Below are positions 16,453 to 24,896 of a DNA stretch of 58,618 nt, piece after piece. The translations under genes and the position numbers were made by a program. The stretch spans positions 1 to 58,618 of the forward strand of contig CANPMS010000009.1 of assembly GCA_947575275.1 (NCBI GenBank), given 5' to 3'. Source of the DNA: an uncultured Clostridium sp. Lineage in GTDB: Bacteria > Bacillota > Clostridia > Lachnospirales > Lachnospiraceae. The notes under the pieces were generated by a model. It searched no databases. It saw only the letters and a program-made list of their open reading frames with translations, and had not been told where the DNA came from. Position 1 is the stretch's first letter. Every line of letters begins with the position of its first letter.

Positions 16453-18770
16453 TAATTAAACGGCCACTGCTGATTTTAACAGGAGGATTCGTACTTGGAG
16501 AGGCAGTCATCCTGCAGAGAAGCGTGGTTATGGAGCTGATGGGGGCCGCTGTATTGGTATCTGTGCTCTGGTTTGCATTTTGTTTTTTTAAAGGCAGGAG
16601 CATATGGTTGTGGCTTCTGCCCGTCTTTCTCTTTGCAGGATTGGGACGGGGTATGATTGTGCGCGAAGCCAGGAACCGGGAGGTTGCTCTGGGTCTCGAA
16701 GGGCAGAGGGTTACAGTTGTGGGAACAGTCTGTGAGACGAAGGAAAAGGAGGGCAGGTTCTCTTTTGTTCTAAATGACTGTGAGGTGCTTTCCAGCCGGG
16801 CGGCGCCTGAGGGCAGCCATCGGCTGGAGAGGATTTTGGTATATGCGAAAGATGAGATTCCCCTGCAGCTTGGGAACCGGGTAAGAGTATGGGGCGATTG
16901 CGTACTGCCTTCTGAAGCGCGCAATCCAGGTGAATCTGACAGCCGTCTTTATTACCGCTCGATGAGAATCAGTTATCAGATGTTAGCCCGCTACTGCGAA
17001 GTCCAGGACGATTCCCTTAATGTGTATGGGGAGGCGCTGTGCAGCGTGCGGAAGTGGGCAGGGCAGCGTCTGGAGCAGATTACAGGAACGGATGCAGGAC
17101 TGTTTCAGGCCATTATTCTCGGTGATAAGACAGAGCTGTCTGATGATATTAGAGATATGTATCGGAAAAACGGAATTGCCCATCTGTTGGCAGTCAGTGG
17201 ACTTCACCTGTCTATGGTGGGGGCAGCTATATATGGCACCGTGCGAAAGCTGGGGGGAGGTTACGCAGTTGCGGGACTTTTTGGTGGCGTTGTACTTATA
17301 AGCTATGCGGTCCTGACCGGCTCATCCCCTTCAGTGATGCGTGCTATGGTAATGATGCTCTGCGGTTTTTTTGCATCGTATCTGGGACGGACATATGACC
17401 TTTTATCTGCCTTATCCATGTCTGCGCTTTTCTTATTTTGGGATAGTCCATATCTGATTTGCCAGCCGGGGGCACAGCTTTCCTTTGCCGCGGTTCTTGG
17501 AATCGGTCTGGCACAGGAGACCGGAACATGGCACAGGGGACCGGAGCAGGCGTTTTTTGTAAGTATAGGCATGCAGCTTATGCTGCTTCCGATTCTTTTG
17601 TACCATTTTTTCTGGTACCCGTTGTATGGAATTTTCCTGAATCTTTTGGTCGTTCCGCTTCTTGGAATCGTAATCGGGACCGGTATTTTCGGAGTCCTGA
17701 TTTCCGCTTTTTATCTTCCGGCAGGGCGATTTTTGACAGGAGGTGGGCGAGTGGTACTGGACTGGTATGACTGGTGCTGCAGATGGTTCCAGCTGCTTCC
17801 CGGCAGCGACATCCTGTTTGGAAGGCCCGAACCCTGGCAGATCCTGGTGTATTATGGACTTTTTGCACTGGCAATCTGTATTATGAGAAAAAGGAAAAGA
17901 ATGGGGGCGGCCGTATTTGTTCTTGCAGTCTTTTTGCTTCTTCCGATTCCTGTCCGGGGACTGCACGTAACGTTCCTTGATGTGGGGCAGGGGGATGGAA
18001 TCTGCCTTCAGACAGCAGAAGGAGTTATTCTTATGGACTGCGGCAGTAAAGACCAGAAGAAGCTGGGAGCATACAGTCTTGCACCATTTCTTGCCAGTCA
18101 CGGGATTCGTCAGGTGGATTATGCGGTTGTCAGTCATGGGGATGAGGATCATATCAGCGGGCTTCGCTGCCTTTTGGAGGGGAAAGAAAAAATCACGGTG
18201 AACCATCTGGTGCTGCCTGCCGCCGGTGGCAAGGATGAGGCATATTTAACCCTTGAACGGCTGGCGAAGGAACATGGCTGCATGGTGCACTGGATGGGAC
18301 GTGGAGACCGGATTCAGATGGGGAAGCTGGAGCTTGCGTGCCTTTTCCCAGAGAGAGATAACGGAGAAGATTTATCTGTATTATCGGAGCGAAATGAGCA
18401 TTCTTTGGTATTTCAGGTTACATACGGGGATTTTCATATGCTGCTGACAGGGGATATGAGCGGAAAGGGAGAGGCACGGCTGCTCAGACTTATGAATGAG
18501 GAGGGAATATGTTTTAAAGATGTTTCTGTTTTAAAGGTGGCTCACCATGGTTCGCGCTCATCTACGACACAGGAGTGGCTGGAAGCGGTTCGTCCGGTCT
18601 GGGCAGTGCTTTCCTATGGGAGAAGGAATCCCTATGGACATCCCCATAAGGAGGTAATGGGAGCGCTTGGGCAGTATGGTGTCACCGTGTTTGAAACAGC
18701 AAAGAGCGGAGCAGTTTATCTGCGCACGGATGGAAGGCGGATATGGTGGAAAAAGTGGTTGGAAGAGTAA
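16449..18770 (+). CDS. comEC: ComEC/Rec2 family DNA internalisation protein
   Basis: This 773-residue protein should form the membrane channel that passes single-stranded transforming DNA into the cell. The N-terminal part has membrane helices and a DUF4131-like region. The competence domain carries GIAHLLAVSGLHLSMVG and TGSSPSVMRAM. The C-terminal metallo-beta-lactamase domain has FLDVGQGDG (about 510), DCGSKD and VVSHGDEDHISGL (about 560), with the metal-binding HGDEDH intact. The start is GTG 16449, overlapping the GerMN stop, behind GGAGGA. Length and motifs are complete. comEC upstream of holA is the order seen in Bacillus. No other competence genes are in the window. Confidence 0.94.
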   Translation: MIIKRPLLILTGGFVLGEAVILQRSVVMELMGAAVLVSVLWFAFCFFKGRSIWLWLLPVFLFAGLGRGMIVREARNREVALGLEGQRVTVVGTVCETKEKEGRFSFVLNDCEVLSSRAAPEGSHRLERILVYAKDEIPLQLGNRVRVWGDCVLPSEARNPGESDSRLYYRSMRISYQMLARYCEVQDDSLNVYGEALCSVRKWAGQRLEQITGTDAGLFQAIILGDKTELSDDIRDMYRKNGIAHLLAVSGLHLSMVGAAIYGTVRKLGGGYAVAGLFGGVVLISYAVLTGSSPSVMRAMVMMLCGFFASYLGRTYDLLSALSMSALFLFWDSPYLICQPGAQLSFAAVLGIGLAQETGTWHRGPEQAFFVSIGMQLMLLPILLYHFFWYPLYGIFLNLLVVPLLGIVIGTGIFGVLISAFYLPAGRFLTGGGRVVLDWYDWCCRWFQLLPGSDILFGRPEPWQILVYYGLFALAICIMRKRKRMGAAVFVLAVFLLLPIPVRGLHVTFLDVGQGDGICLQTAEGVILMDCGSKDQKKLGAYSLAPFLASHGIRQVDYAVVSHGDEDHISGLRCLLEGKEKITVNHLVLPAAGGKDEAYLTLERLAKEHGCMVHWMGRGDRIQMGKLELACLFPERDNGEDLSVLSERNEHSLVFQVTYGDFHMLLTGDMSGKGEARLLRLMNEEGICFKDVSVLKVAHHGSRSSTTQEWLEAVRPVWAVLSYGRRNPYGHPHKEVMGALGQYGVTVFETAKSGAVYLRTDGRRIWWKKWLEE

Positions 18771-18839
18771 CAGGAAACAGGTGGTTTTTTGGAAGGAAAT
18801 CCGGTATAATAGACGCAGAAAGGAATTTGGGAGAATACC

Positions 18840-19814
18840 ATGCAGACATTGAAACAGGATATTAAGGAGCGCACGTTCAAACGGATGTATCTGCTCTACG
18901 GTGAGGAAGCGTTTTTAAAAACCAGTTATAAAAACCGTCTGACGGAGGTCGTCACAAGCGGTGACACCATGAACTTTGCACGCTTTGAAGGAAAAGGGCT
19001 GGATTTGGATGAGATTATCCGCCTGGCAGATACAATGCCGCTTTTTTCTGAGAAGCGCCTGATTCTTGTGGAGGACAGCGGATTTTTTAAGGGCTCCGCA
19101 GAGGAGCTGGTCAGATACCTTCCATCTATGCCGGATACTACGGTGCTTTTGTTTGTGGAGTCCGAAGTGGATAAGCGTGGGAAACTTTACAAAACAGTGA
19201 AGCAGTTTGGTTACGCAGCGGAGCTGGGGCGTCAGGACGCGGTGCAGCTTGGCCGCTGGGCAGGCAAAATTCTGGCCGGCGAGGGAAAGAAAATTACAAA
19301 CCGGACTATGGAATATTTTCTTGGGATGACCGGGGATGATATGGAACATATTTATATGGAGCTGGAAAAGCTGATTTCTTATACCATGGGGCGGGAGGTT
19401 ATCACCAATGATGATGTGACGGCAATCTGCACCGTTCAGGTGACAAATAAGATTTTTGAGATGGTTTCGGCGATTGCGGATGGACGAATAAAAAGGGCAA
19501 TGGAGCTCTATGAGGATCTTCTGATAGGGAAAGAGCCGCCCATGAGGATTTTGTTTTTGATTGCCCGTCAGTTTAATCAGATGCTTCAGGTGAAGGAATT
19601 GATGGCAAAGGGGCTTGATCGGGGAGCCATAGCATCCAGGCTTGGTTTAAAACCGTTTGTGGTGGGAAAAGTTATGCCTCAGACCCATCGGTTTTCCCAT
19701 GAACAGATTTTGTCTTATATAAAGCTCTGTGTGGATTCAGAGGAAGCGGTTAAGAGCGGAAGGCTTGCTGACCAACTGGCAGTAGAGCTGCTTATAACTG
19801 GTGATATTAGATAA
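18840..19814 (+). CDS. holA: DNA polymerase III subunit delta
   Basis: The 324-residue delta subunit belongs to the clamp loader that opens the beta clamp during replication. The LLYGEEAFL motif near the N-terminus, the degenerate nucleotide-binding domain, and the C-terminal clamp-loader collar with SAIADGRIKRAMELYEDLL and the ARQFNQML stretch fit the family. ATG 18840 has only a weak upstream site. It follows comEC by 69 bp. Its stop lies two bases from the stop of the convergent helix-turn-helix gene. Confidence 0.93.
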   Translation: MQTLKQDIKERTFKRMYLLYGEEAFLKTSYKNRLTEVVTSGDTMNFARFEGKGLDLDEIIRLADTMPLFSEKRLILVEDSGFFKGSAEELVRYLPSMPDTTVLLFVESEVDKRGKLYKTVKQFGYAAELGRQDAVQLGRWAGKILAGEGKKITNRTMEYFLGMTGDDMEHIYMELEKLISYTMGREVITNDDVTAICTVQVTNKIFEMVSAIADGRIKRAMELYEDLLIGKEPPMRILFLIARQFNQMLQVKELMAKGLDRGAIASRLGLKPFVVGKVMPQTHRFSHEQILSYIKLCVDSEEAVKSGRLADQLAVELLITGDIR

Positions 19815-19816
19815 AA

Positions 19817-20158
19817 CTAAAGCTTTTCCTTTGTGCTTTCTGAATCAGCATTAACTTCATCCTCATCAGCGTACAGCTGAGAGATACTTTGTTTTGCTGC
19901 TTTTTGTCGTGCTTTTTCTCCATTCTGCCGGGATATTTCCACCTCCCTCTGGATGGACGGATCATTCTGAAATTCCATAATATCCTCCACTCTGCAATTT
20001 AAAATAGAGCATAGTATATCAATGGTGTGAGTGGATACATAGGAATTGGTGCGCAGACGGTTAATCTGAGCGGCGCTGAATTTAAAGTATTTAATTAAAC
20101 GGTACTGTGAAATGCCTTTTTGTTTCATTGTTTCCCAAAGTCGGTCATAAACTACCAT
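19817..20158 (-). CDS. Cro/C1-type helix-turn-helix regulator
   Basis: The 113-residue product has an N-terminal XRE-type helix-turn-helix (LWETMKQKGISQYRLIKYF, then KFSAAQINRLRTNSYVSTHT and IDILCSILNCRVEDIMEF). This is the short single-domain class often annotated as YozG-like. A charged Gln/Lys/Ala/Glu-rich tail of about 40 residues follows. I chose ATG 20158 because GGAGGTGAG is correctly placed upstream; frames extending to 20197 add residues over that site. It is convergent with holA, separated by two bases, and has no terminator of its own in that gap. The target is unknown. Confidence 0.82.
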   Translation of the reverse strand: MVVYDRLWETMKQKGISQYRLIKYFKFSAAQINRLRTNSYVSTHTIDILCSILNCRVEDIMEFQNDPSIQREVEISRQNGEKARQKAAKQSISQLYADEDEVNADSESTKEKL

Positions 20159-20254
20159 GATGCTCACCTCCGCTTCTATTAAATCAGCATTGCCCAAAAA
20201 TGTATATTACCCATAATTGGAATATGTATGCGAAGAAGAATGGTATTTTAGGAT

Positions 20255-20277
20255 AAAGAGTCCGGCAAGCCGGACTC
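20255..20277. repeat. Perfect palindrome with repeat-family core AAAGAGTCCGGC
   Basis: GAGTCCGGC (20258-20266) pairs with GCCGGACTC (20269-20277) around a two-base loop. The 12-mer AAAGAGTCCGGC (20255-20266) recurs at 52910-52921 downstream of another terminator. The two copies diverge after that, but both continue with GCGC-rich sequence. It may be a small dispersed intergenic palindrome, comparable to REP elements. Confidence 0.45.
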
Positions 20278-20303
20278 TTGCGCCGGAGCGCGGTTGCCGC
20301 AGC

Positions 20304-20343
20304 AAAAAAGGCTCTGATTCCCCACACCTAAGGAATCAGAGCC
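20304..20343 (-). terminator. Rho-independent terminator of rpsT
   Basis: A 12-bp perfect stem, 20310-20321 with 20332-20343 (GGCTCTGATTCC and its complement), has a 10-base loop and is followed on the minus strand by six Ts (20304-20309). It lies 34 bases beyond the rpsT stop. Confidence 0.93.
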
Positions 20344-20376
20344 TCTGTTATTTATATTGTTATTCCAGCCAATGAT

Positions 20377-20640
20377 TTAAGCAATGCCATTTACTGCTCT
20401 GGACAGACGGGATACCTTTCTGGAAGCAGTGTTCTTATGGTACACACCCTTCGTGCAGGCCTTGTCAATCTCTGAGATAGCAGCAACTAAACACACCTGA
20501 GCAGCAGCCTTGTCTCCGGTGGTTACAGCAGCCTCTACCTTTTTACAAGCGGTTTTCACTTTAGAGCGAATCGCTTTGTTTCTGGCAGCTTTGGTTTCGT
20601 TTACTAAAATTCTCTTCTTAGCAGATTTAATATTTGCCAA
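20377..20640 (-). CDS. rpsT: 30S ribosomal protein S20
   Basis: The 87-residue basic protein starts (M)ANIKSAKKRILV and ends in an Ala-rich helix with ASRKVSRLSRAVNG, the S20 family pattern. It binds 16S rRNA early in 30S assembly. The start is TTG 20640, preceded by GGAGGTG at a suitable distance; the longer frame starting at 20673 runs through that site. A rare start codon on rpsT is a well-known feature linked to translational autoregulation in other bacteria. It has its own consensus promoter, a leader of roughly 85 bases and a strong terminator. Confidence 0.96.
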   Translation of the reverse strand: MANIKSAKKRILVNETKAARNKAIRSKVKTACKKVEAAVTTGDKAAAQVCLVAAISEIDKACTKGVYHKNTASRKVSRLSRAVNGIA

Positions 20641-20731
20641 TCTGGACACCTCCAAGTTATAAATTTTATTCATAGTCTTTGGTTTGCATCAAAGTCTGGA
20701 CACGGACAGTTTAATGTAAACATACTTTTGT

Positions 20732-20760
20732 ATTCTACTCAATATGGAGGGAAATGTCAA
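20732..20760 (-). promoter_or_regulatory. rpsT promoter TTGACA-17-TAGAAT
   Basis: On the minus strand TTGACA (20755-20760) and TAGAAT (20732-20737) are 17 bases apart, giving a leader of about 85 bases before the TTG start of rpsT. The spacer begins TTTCCCTCCATAT, nearly the same as the promoter at 26436-26464. Confidence 0.85.
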
Positions 20761-20823
20761 TACATAATTTAGCAAATATCGAGGTAAAATAGGGGAAATA
20801 CAGAAAAAGAGGAACGTTCAAAT

Positions 20824-21849
20824 ATGAAGGATTATGTAATAGAAAAGGAAAAGCCGGATTTTGAGGTGAGAACAGACCTGGCATTGGAGCAGCGTGAGAG
20901 TTTTCCGGGAGACGGAGGGGAAATTTCCGGCGTGTCCCTCAGGGAATGGAACTCAGAAGAATCCGGTGTGAAGCTAACGGAGGTAAAGATTCTGGATGAG
21001 CGCGGAGAGCGGGCAATGGGAAAACCCATGGGAACCTATCTGACCATGGAGGCAGACCAGATGGCAAAGAAAGACGAGGATTATCATGAAGAGGTATCCA
21101 TTGAGCTGGCAAAGCATATACGGAAGCTGACAGATAGTCTGATGAAGCGCGAGATGAGGGAGGAAGGGGGAAAGAGTGGAAATCCGGAAGATTTGAAAAT
21201 TCTTGTGGTAGGGCTGGGAAATCTCTATGTTACTCCTGATGCGCTGGGTCCAAAAGTGGTGGACAACCTGCAGGTGACACGTCATCTGGATGGACAGTAC
21301 GGAGCAGGATTCTGCCGGGAGCGGAAGCTCCCGGTACTCAGCGGTATTGTGCCGGGGGTTATGGCACAGACGGGAATGGAGACGGCAGAAATTCTAAAAG
21401 GAGTGATTCATGAGACAAAGCCGGATCTTTTAATTGCGATTGATGCCCTGGCGGCCCGGAGCATCCGACGGCTTGGCACTACAATTCAGTTGACGGACAC
21501 AGGAATCCATCCGGGATCCGGTGTGGGAAATCACCGTCACAGCCTGACCAGGGACAGCCTGGGTGTACCCGTGCTTGCAATCGGTGTACCTACGGTGGTG
21601 GGAGCTGCCGCGATTGTCCACGACACGGTGAACACTGTTATTCAGACGCTGAGTGTCAGTGAGGCAACACGGGGAACCAGCGACTTTATCCAGTCCATGT
21701 CATCAGATGAACAGTACAGTCTGATTCGGGAGCTGCTGGAGCCGGAATTTGGATCGCTTTATGTGACGCCGCCCAACATTGATGAAACGATCAAGCAGTT
21801 GAGCTACACAATTTCAGAGGGAATTCATGGCGCTCTTTTTTCCTTGTAA
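20824..21849 (+). CDS. gpr: GPR endopeptidase (germination protease)
   Basis: This 341-residue enzyme degrades small acid-soluble spore proteins during germination. It is made in the forespore as an inactive zymogen whose N-terminal prosequence is removed. The N-terminus (KPDFEVRTDLALEQRESF) contains the typical processing region, and the conserved core includes VGLGNLYVTPDALGPKV, PGVMAQTGMET, DALAARS and HPGSGVGNHRHSLTRDSLG. ATG 20824 follows an AGAGGA site. It is divergent from rpsT, as in Bacillus, where rpsT-gpr-spoIIP-lepA are neighbours; spoIIP and lepA are missing after it here. It is strong evidence that the organism forms endospores. Confidence 0.96.
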   Translation: MKDYVIEKEKPDFEVRTDLALEQRESFPGDGGEISGVSLREWNSEESGVKLTEVKILDERGERAMGKPMGTYLTMEADQMAKKDEDYHEEVSIELAKHIRKLTDSLMKREMREEGGKSGNPEDLKILVVGLGNLYVTPDALGPKVVDNLQVTRHLDGQYGAGFCRERKLPVLSGIVPGVMAQTGMETAEILKGVIHETKPDLLIAIDALAARSIRRLGTTIQLTDTGIHPGSGVGNHRHSLTRDSLGVPVLAIGVPTVVGAAAIVHDTVNTVIQTLSVSEATRGTSDFIQSMSSDEQYSLIRELLEPEFGSLYVTPPNIDETIKQLSYTISEGIHGALFSL

Positions 21850-21900
21850 AGCAAAGTATTCTATGATATGATAACAGTTAGCTTTAGAACAGAGGGTATG

Positions 21901-21925
21901 CCCGCCAGTTTTTCTGGCGGGTTTT
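21901..21925 (+). terminator. Rho-independent terminator of gpr
   Basis: CCCGCCAG (21901-21908) and CTGGCGGG (21914-21921) form an eight-bp perfect stem with a five-T loop, followed by TTTT. It is about 50 bases after the gpr stop. Confidence 0.9.
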
Positions 21926-21983
21926 ATGGATAGAGAATGGAACCTCTCAGGAAAAGTGATACATATTAAGGAGATTTCATGGT

Positions 21984-22940
21984 ATGAAATGGACGAAACT
22001 TACATTGCAGACTACCACGGAAGCGGTGGATTTAATCAGCTGCATGCTGGATGAAATTGGGATTGAGGGCATTGAGATTGAGGATTATGTACCGCTGTCG
22101 GAGTCAGATACCAAAGGAATGTTTATTGACATTCTGCCGGAGCTTCCTCCAGATGACGGCACCGCGAAGGTGAGCTTTTACCTGGAGGATTTAAGCAGAC
22201 TGGAGGAAACCATGCACCGGGTGGAGAATGGGCTTGATGAGCTTAAGCAGTTTGTAAATGTGGGGGCGTGTACCATTTCTGTCTCCGAGACGGAGGATAA
22301 GGACTGGATTAATAACTGGAAACAATATTTTAAGCCCTTCACGGTGGATGATATTCTGATTAAGCCCACCTGGGAGGAAATTCCCGAAGAGCATGCGGAC
22401 AAGCTGGTAATTCAGATTGACCCCGGTACCGCCTTTGGAACCGGAATGCATGAAACCACCCAGCTCTGTATCCGACAGCTCAAAAATTATCTGAGTGAAG
22501 GCTGTCGTGTTCTGGATGTGGGTACGGGAAGCGGAATTCTGGGGATTGCGGCGCTTAAGATGGGGGCAGGCAGCGTGTTCGGGACAGATTTGGATGAAAA
22601 TGCAGTGAAGGCTGTGGCTGAGAATCTGGAGGCAAACGGTGTTCTAAGGGAGAAATTTCGGATGATTCAGGGCAATATTATCAACGATGAGAAGGTACAA
22701 AGAGAGGCGGGTTTTGCCTGCTATGACATTGCGGTTGCAAATATTCTGGCGCCGGTGATTATTCTGCTTCAGGCTGAGATTACCCATCATTTGAAGTCAG
22801 GCGGAATCTTTATTACATCGGGAATTATTAATACGAAGGAGCAGGAGGTGCGGGAGGCTATGGAGGCAAATCCACAGCTGGAGATTGTGGGAACCACTTA
22901 CCAGGGAGAATGGGTGTCTATTACCGCACGGAAACGGTAA
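21984..22940 (+). CDS. prmA: Ribosomal protein L11 methyltransferase
   Basis: This 318-residue SAM-dependent enzyme trimethylates L11 of the large ribosomal subunit. The N-terminal substrate-recognition domain begins MKWTKLTLQTTTEAVDLI. The catalytic domain has DPGTAFGTGMHETT, SAM motif I VLDVGTGSGILGIAALKMGA (about residue 175) and VANILAPVI. ATG 21984 follows AAGGAGA; an ATG five bases upstream is out of frame. It is the first gene of a prmA-rsmE-desulfurase-thiI run. In Bacillus prmA follows dnaJ, which is absent here. Confidence 0.96.
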   Translation: MKWTKLTLQTTTEAVDLISCMLDEIGIEGIEIEDYVPLSESDTKGMFIDILPELPPDDGTAKVSFYLEDLSRLEETMHRVENGLDELKQFVNVGACTISVSETEDKDWINNWKQYFKPFTVDDILIKPTWEEIPEEHADKLVIQIDPGTAFGTGMHETTQLCIRQLKNYLSEGCRVLDVGTGSGILGIAALKMGAGSVFGTDLDENAVKAVAENLEANGVLREKFRMIQGNIINDEKVQREAGFACYDIAVANILAPVIILLQAEITHHLKSGGIFITSGIINTKEQEVREAMEANPQLEIVGTTYQGEWVSITARKR

Positions 22941-22953
22941 AGGAGCGGGAAAC

Positions 22954-23691
22954 GTGTACCATTTTTTTGTGATGCCGGAGCAGATTGCAGATAGCTGCGC
23001 AGTTATTACCGGACAAGATGTAAATCATATAAAAAACGTGCTGCGCATGAAGCAGGGGCAGCAGATCGGTGTTCGGGACGGAATTTCCCGCAGCTATATC
23101 TGTGAGCTGGAAAGGTTTGAACCCGATAAAATTTATGCCCGTATTCTCTCAGAGGAGACCGGTTTTACAGAGCTTCCTGCGAAGCTTTATCTGTTTCAGG
23201 GACTTCCAAAGAGCGACAAGATGGAACTGGTAATCCAGAAAGCGGTAGAGCTGGGCGCCTGCGGGGTTATCCCGGTAAATACACGGCGCACCGTGGTGAA
23301 GCTGGATAAAAAGAAATCAGAGGTGAAGGGAAAGCGCTGGAATGCGATTGCCGAGAGCGCGGCTAAACAGTCAGGGCGTATGGAAATTCCCCGGGTGTAC
23401 GGTGTGATGAGTTTAAAAGAGGCGCTGGAGTTTGCCAGCACCCTCGATTTTAACCTGATTCCATACGAGCTGGCAGAGGGGATGGATGAGACCAGAGAAA
23501 TCTTAAATTGCGTCCGGCCAGGCATGTCAGTAGGGATTTTTATTGGACCGGAGGGCGGCTTTGACATGGAGGAATTGGAGGAGGCGAAAAGCGCAGGTCT
23601 CCATCCTATCACGCTGGGGCGCAGGATTTTGCGGACGGAGACGGCAGGTATGGCAGTTTTGTCAATTCTGATGTTTCAGTTGGAGCAGTAA
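22954..23691 (+). CDS. rsmE: 16S rRNA (uracil1498-N3)-methyltransferase
   Basis: The 245-residue SPOUT-class methyltransferase modifies U1498 of 16S rRNA. Typical features are the N-terminal PUA-like part with VNHIKNVLRMKQGQQIGVRDG, LFQGLPKSDKMELVIQKAVELG, and the knotted SAM site FIGPEGGFDMEELE with LGRRILRTETA. The start is GTG 22954, eight bases after AAAGGAG; upstream in-frame codons lie within prmA. It follows prmA directly, the order found in Bacillus. Confidence 0.95.
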   Translation: MYHFFVMPEQIADSCAVITGQDVNHIKNVLRMKQGQQIGVRDGISRSYICELERFEPDKIYARILSEETGFTELPAKLYLFQGLPKSDKMELVIQKAVELGACGVIPVNTRRTVVKLDKKKSEVKGKRWNAIAESAAKQSGRMEIPRVYGVMSLKEALEFASTLDFNLIPYELAEGMDETREILNCVRPGMSVGIFIGPEGGFDMEELEEAKSAGLHPITLGRRILRTETAGMAVLSILMFQLEQ

Positions 23692-23723
23692 AGGAAGCCT
23701 GGAGGCAGAAAAAGGGGACGAAG

Positions 23724-24878
23724 ATGGAAGTATATTTTGACAACGCAGCTACCACCCGGGTTTTGGACAGTGTAAAAGACATTGTAGTAAAGACCATGAC
23801 TGTGGATTATGGGAATGCGGCTGCGAAGCACAGAAAAGGTATGGAGGCGGAGCTGTATGTCCGGGAGGCACGGCGTACTATTGCCGATACCTTAAAGGTA
23901 CAGGAAAAGGAAATCTTGTTTACTTCAGGCGGTTCTGAGTCAAACAATATGGCGTTAATCGGCGCGGCGCTTGCCAACAAAAGGGCCGGGAGGCACATTA
24001 TCACCACCTCTGTGGAGCACCCTTCCGTTTATAATCCTCTGGCATATCTGGAGGAATTGGGCTTTGAGGTGACAGTTTTACCTGTGGATCATAACGGGCA
24101 TATCAGTCTTGAGGAACTGGGAAGCGCTGTCCGCCCGGATACCATTCTCGTGTCTGTGATGTATGTGAATAATGAAGTGGGGGCGGTGGAGCCCATTGAG
24201 GAAATAGCGAAGGTCATCAAGGGGAAAAATAAAAACACGCTGTTCCATGTGGATGGAATTCAGGCATATGGAAAATATGTGATTCGTCCCAACAAGCAGG
24301 GAATGGACCTTCTGTCTGCCAGCGGTCATAAGCTTCATGGACCAAAGGGTGTGGGATTTCTTTATATCCGAAGCGGCGTTAAGGTGAAACCAATGATTTA
24401 CGGAGGCGGTCAGCAGAATAATATGAGATCCGGGACGGAGAACGTTCCCGGTATTGCAGGTCTGGGCGCTGCGGCAAAGGAAATGTACACGGATCACCAG
24501 GAAAAAATCCGGAGGATTGCGGAGCTGAAGGATTACATGATTGACCGGCTGAGGGAGCTTGAGGATACGGTGGTCAACAGTAAAAAGGGTGATGGAAGCG
24601 CACCGCAGATTGTCAGTGTCAGCTTTGAGGGCGTTCGCAGTGAGGTGCTGCTGCATGCACTGGAGGATAAGGGGATTTACGTGTCATCCGGCTCGGCCTG
24701 CTCCTCTCATCATCCGGCAATCAGCGGAACCTTAAAAGGGATTGGCGTTTCTCCACGGCTTTTAGAGTCCACAATCCGCATTAGCTTTGGGATTTTTAAT
24801 ACCCGGGAGGAAGTGGACTATTGTATCGGCGTGTTAAAAGAACTGCTCCCGGTGCTTAGAAAATACCGGAGAGGATAG
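23724..24878 (+). CDS. Cysteine desulfurase, NifS/IscS family (ThiI partner)
   Basis: This 384-residue PLP enzyme removes sulfur from cysteine and holds it as a persulfide. It has YFDNAATTRV at the N-terminus, TSGGSESNNMA, the PLP-binding lysine in SASGHKLHGPKGVG (about 202) and the active cysteine in VSSGSACSSHHPA (about 326). ATG 23724 follows a GGGGACGA stretch with a moderate site. The thiI gene starts 18 bases after its stop. In Bacillus a dedicated desulfurase (NifZ) beside thiI feeds sulfur for 4-thiouridine in tRNA, and the same pairing here supports that role over general Fe-S assembly. Confidence 0.94.
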   Translation: MEVYFDNAATTRVLDSVKDIVVKTMTVDYGNAAAKHRKGMEAELYVREARRTIADTLKVQEKEILFTSGGSESNNMALIGAALANKRAGRHIITTSVEHPSVYNPLAYLEELGFEVTVLPVDHNGHISLEELGSAVRPDTILVSVMYVNNEVGAVEPIEEIAKVIKGKNKNTLFHVDGIQAYGKYVIRPNKQGMDLLSASGHKLHGPKGVGFLYIRSGVKVKPMIYGGGQQNNMRSGTENVPGIAGLGAAAKEMYTDHQEKIRRIAELKDYMIDRLRELEDTVVNSKKGDGSAPQIVSVSFEGVRSEVLLHALEDKGIYVSSGSACSSHHPAISGTLKGIGVSPRLLESTIRISFGIFNTREEVDYCIGVLKELLPVLRKYRRG

Positions 24879-24896
24879 AGAGGCAGGGGATAAATT

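Noticed and set aside
17433..18206. Long antisense open frames inside comEC
   Set aside because: Shadow frames of a strongly conserved gene, without ribosome sites.
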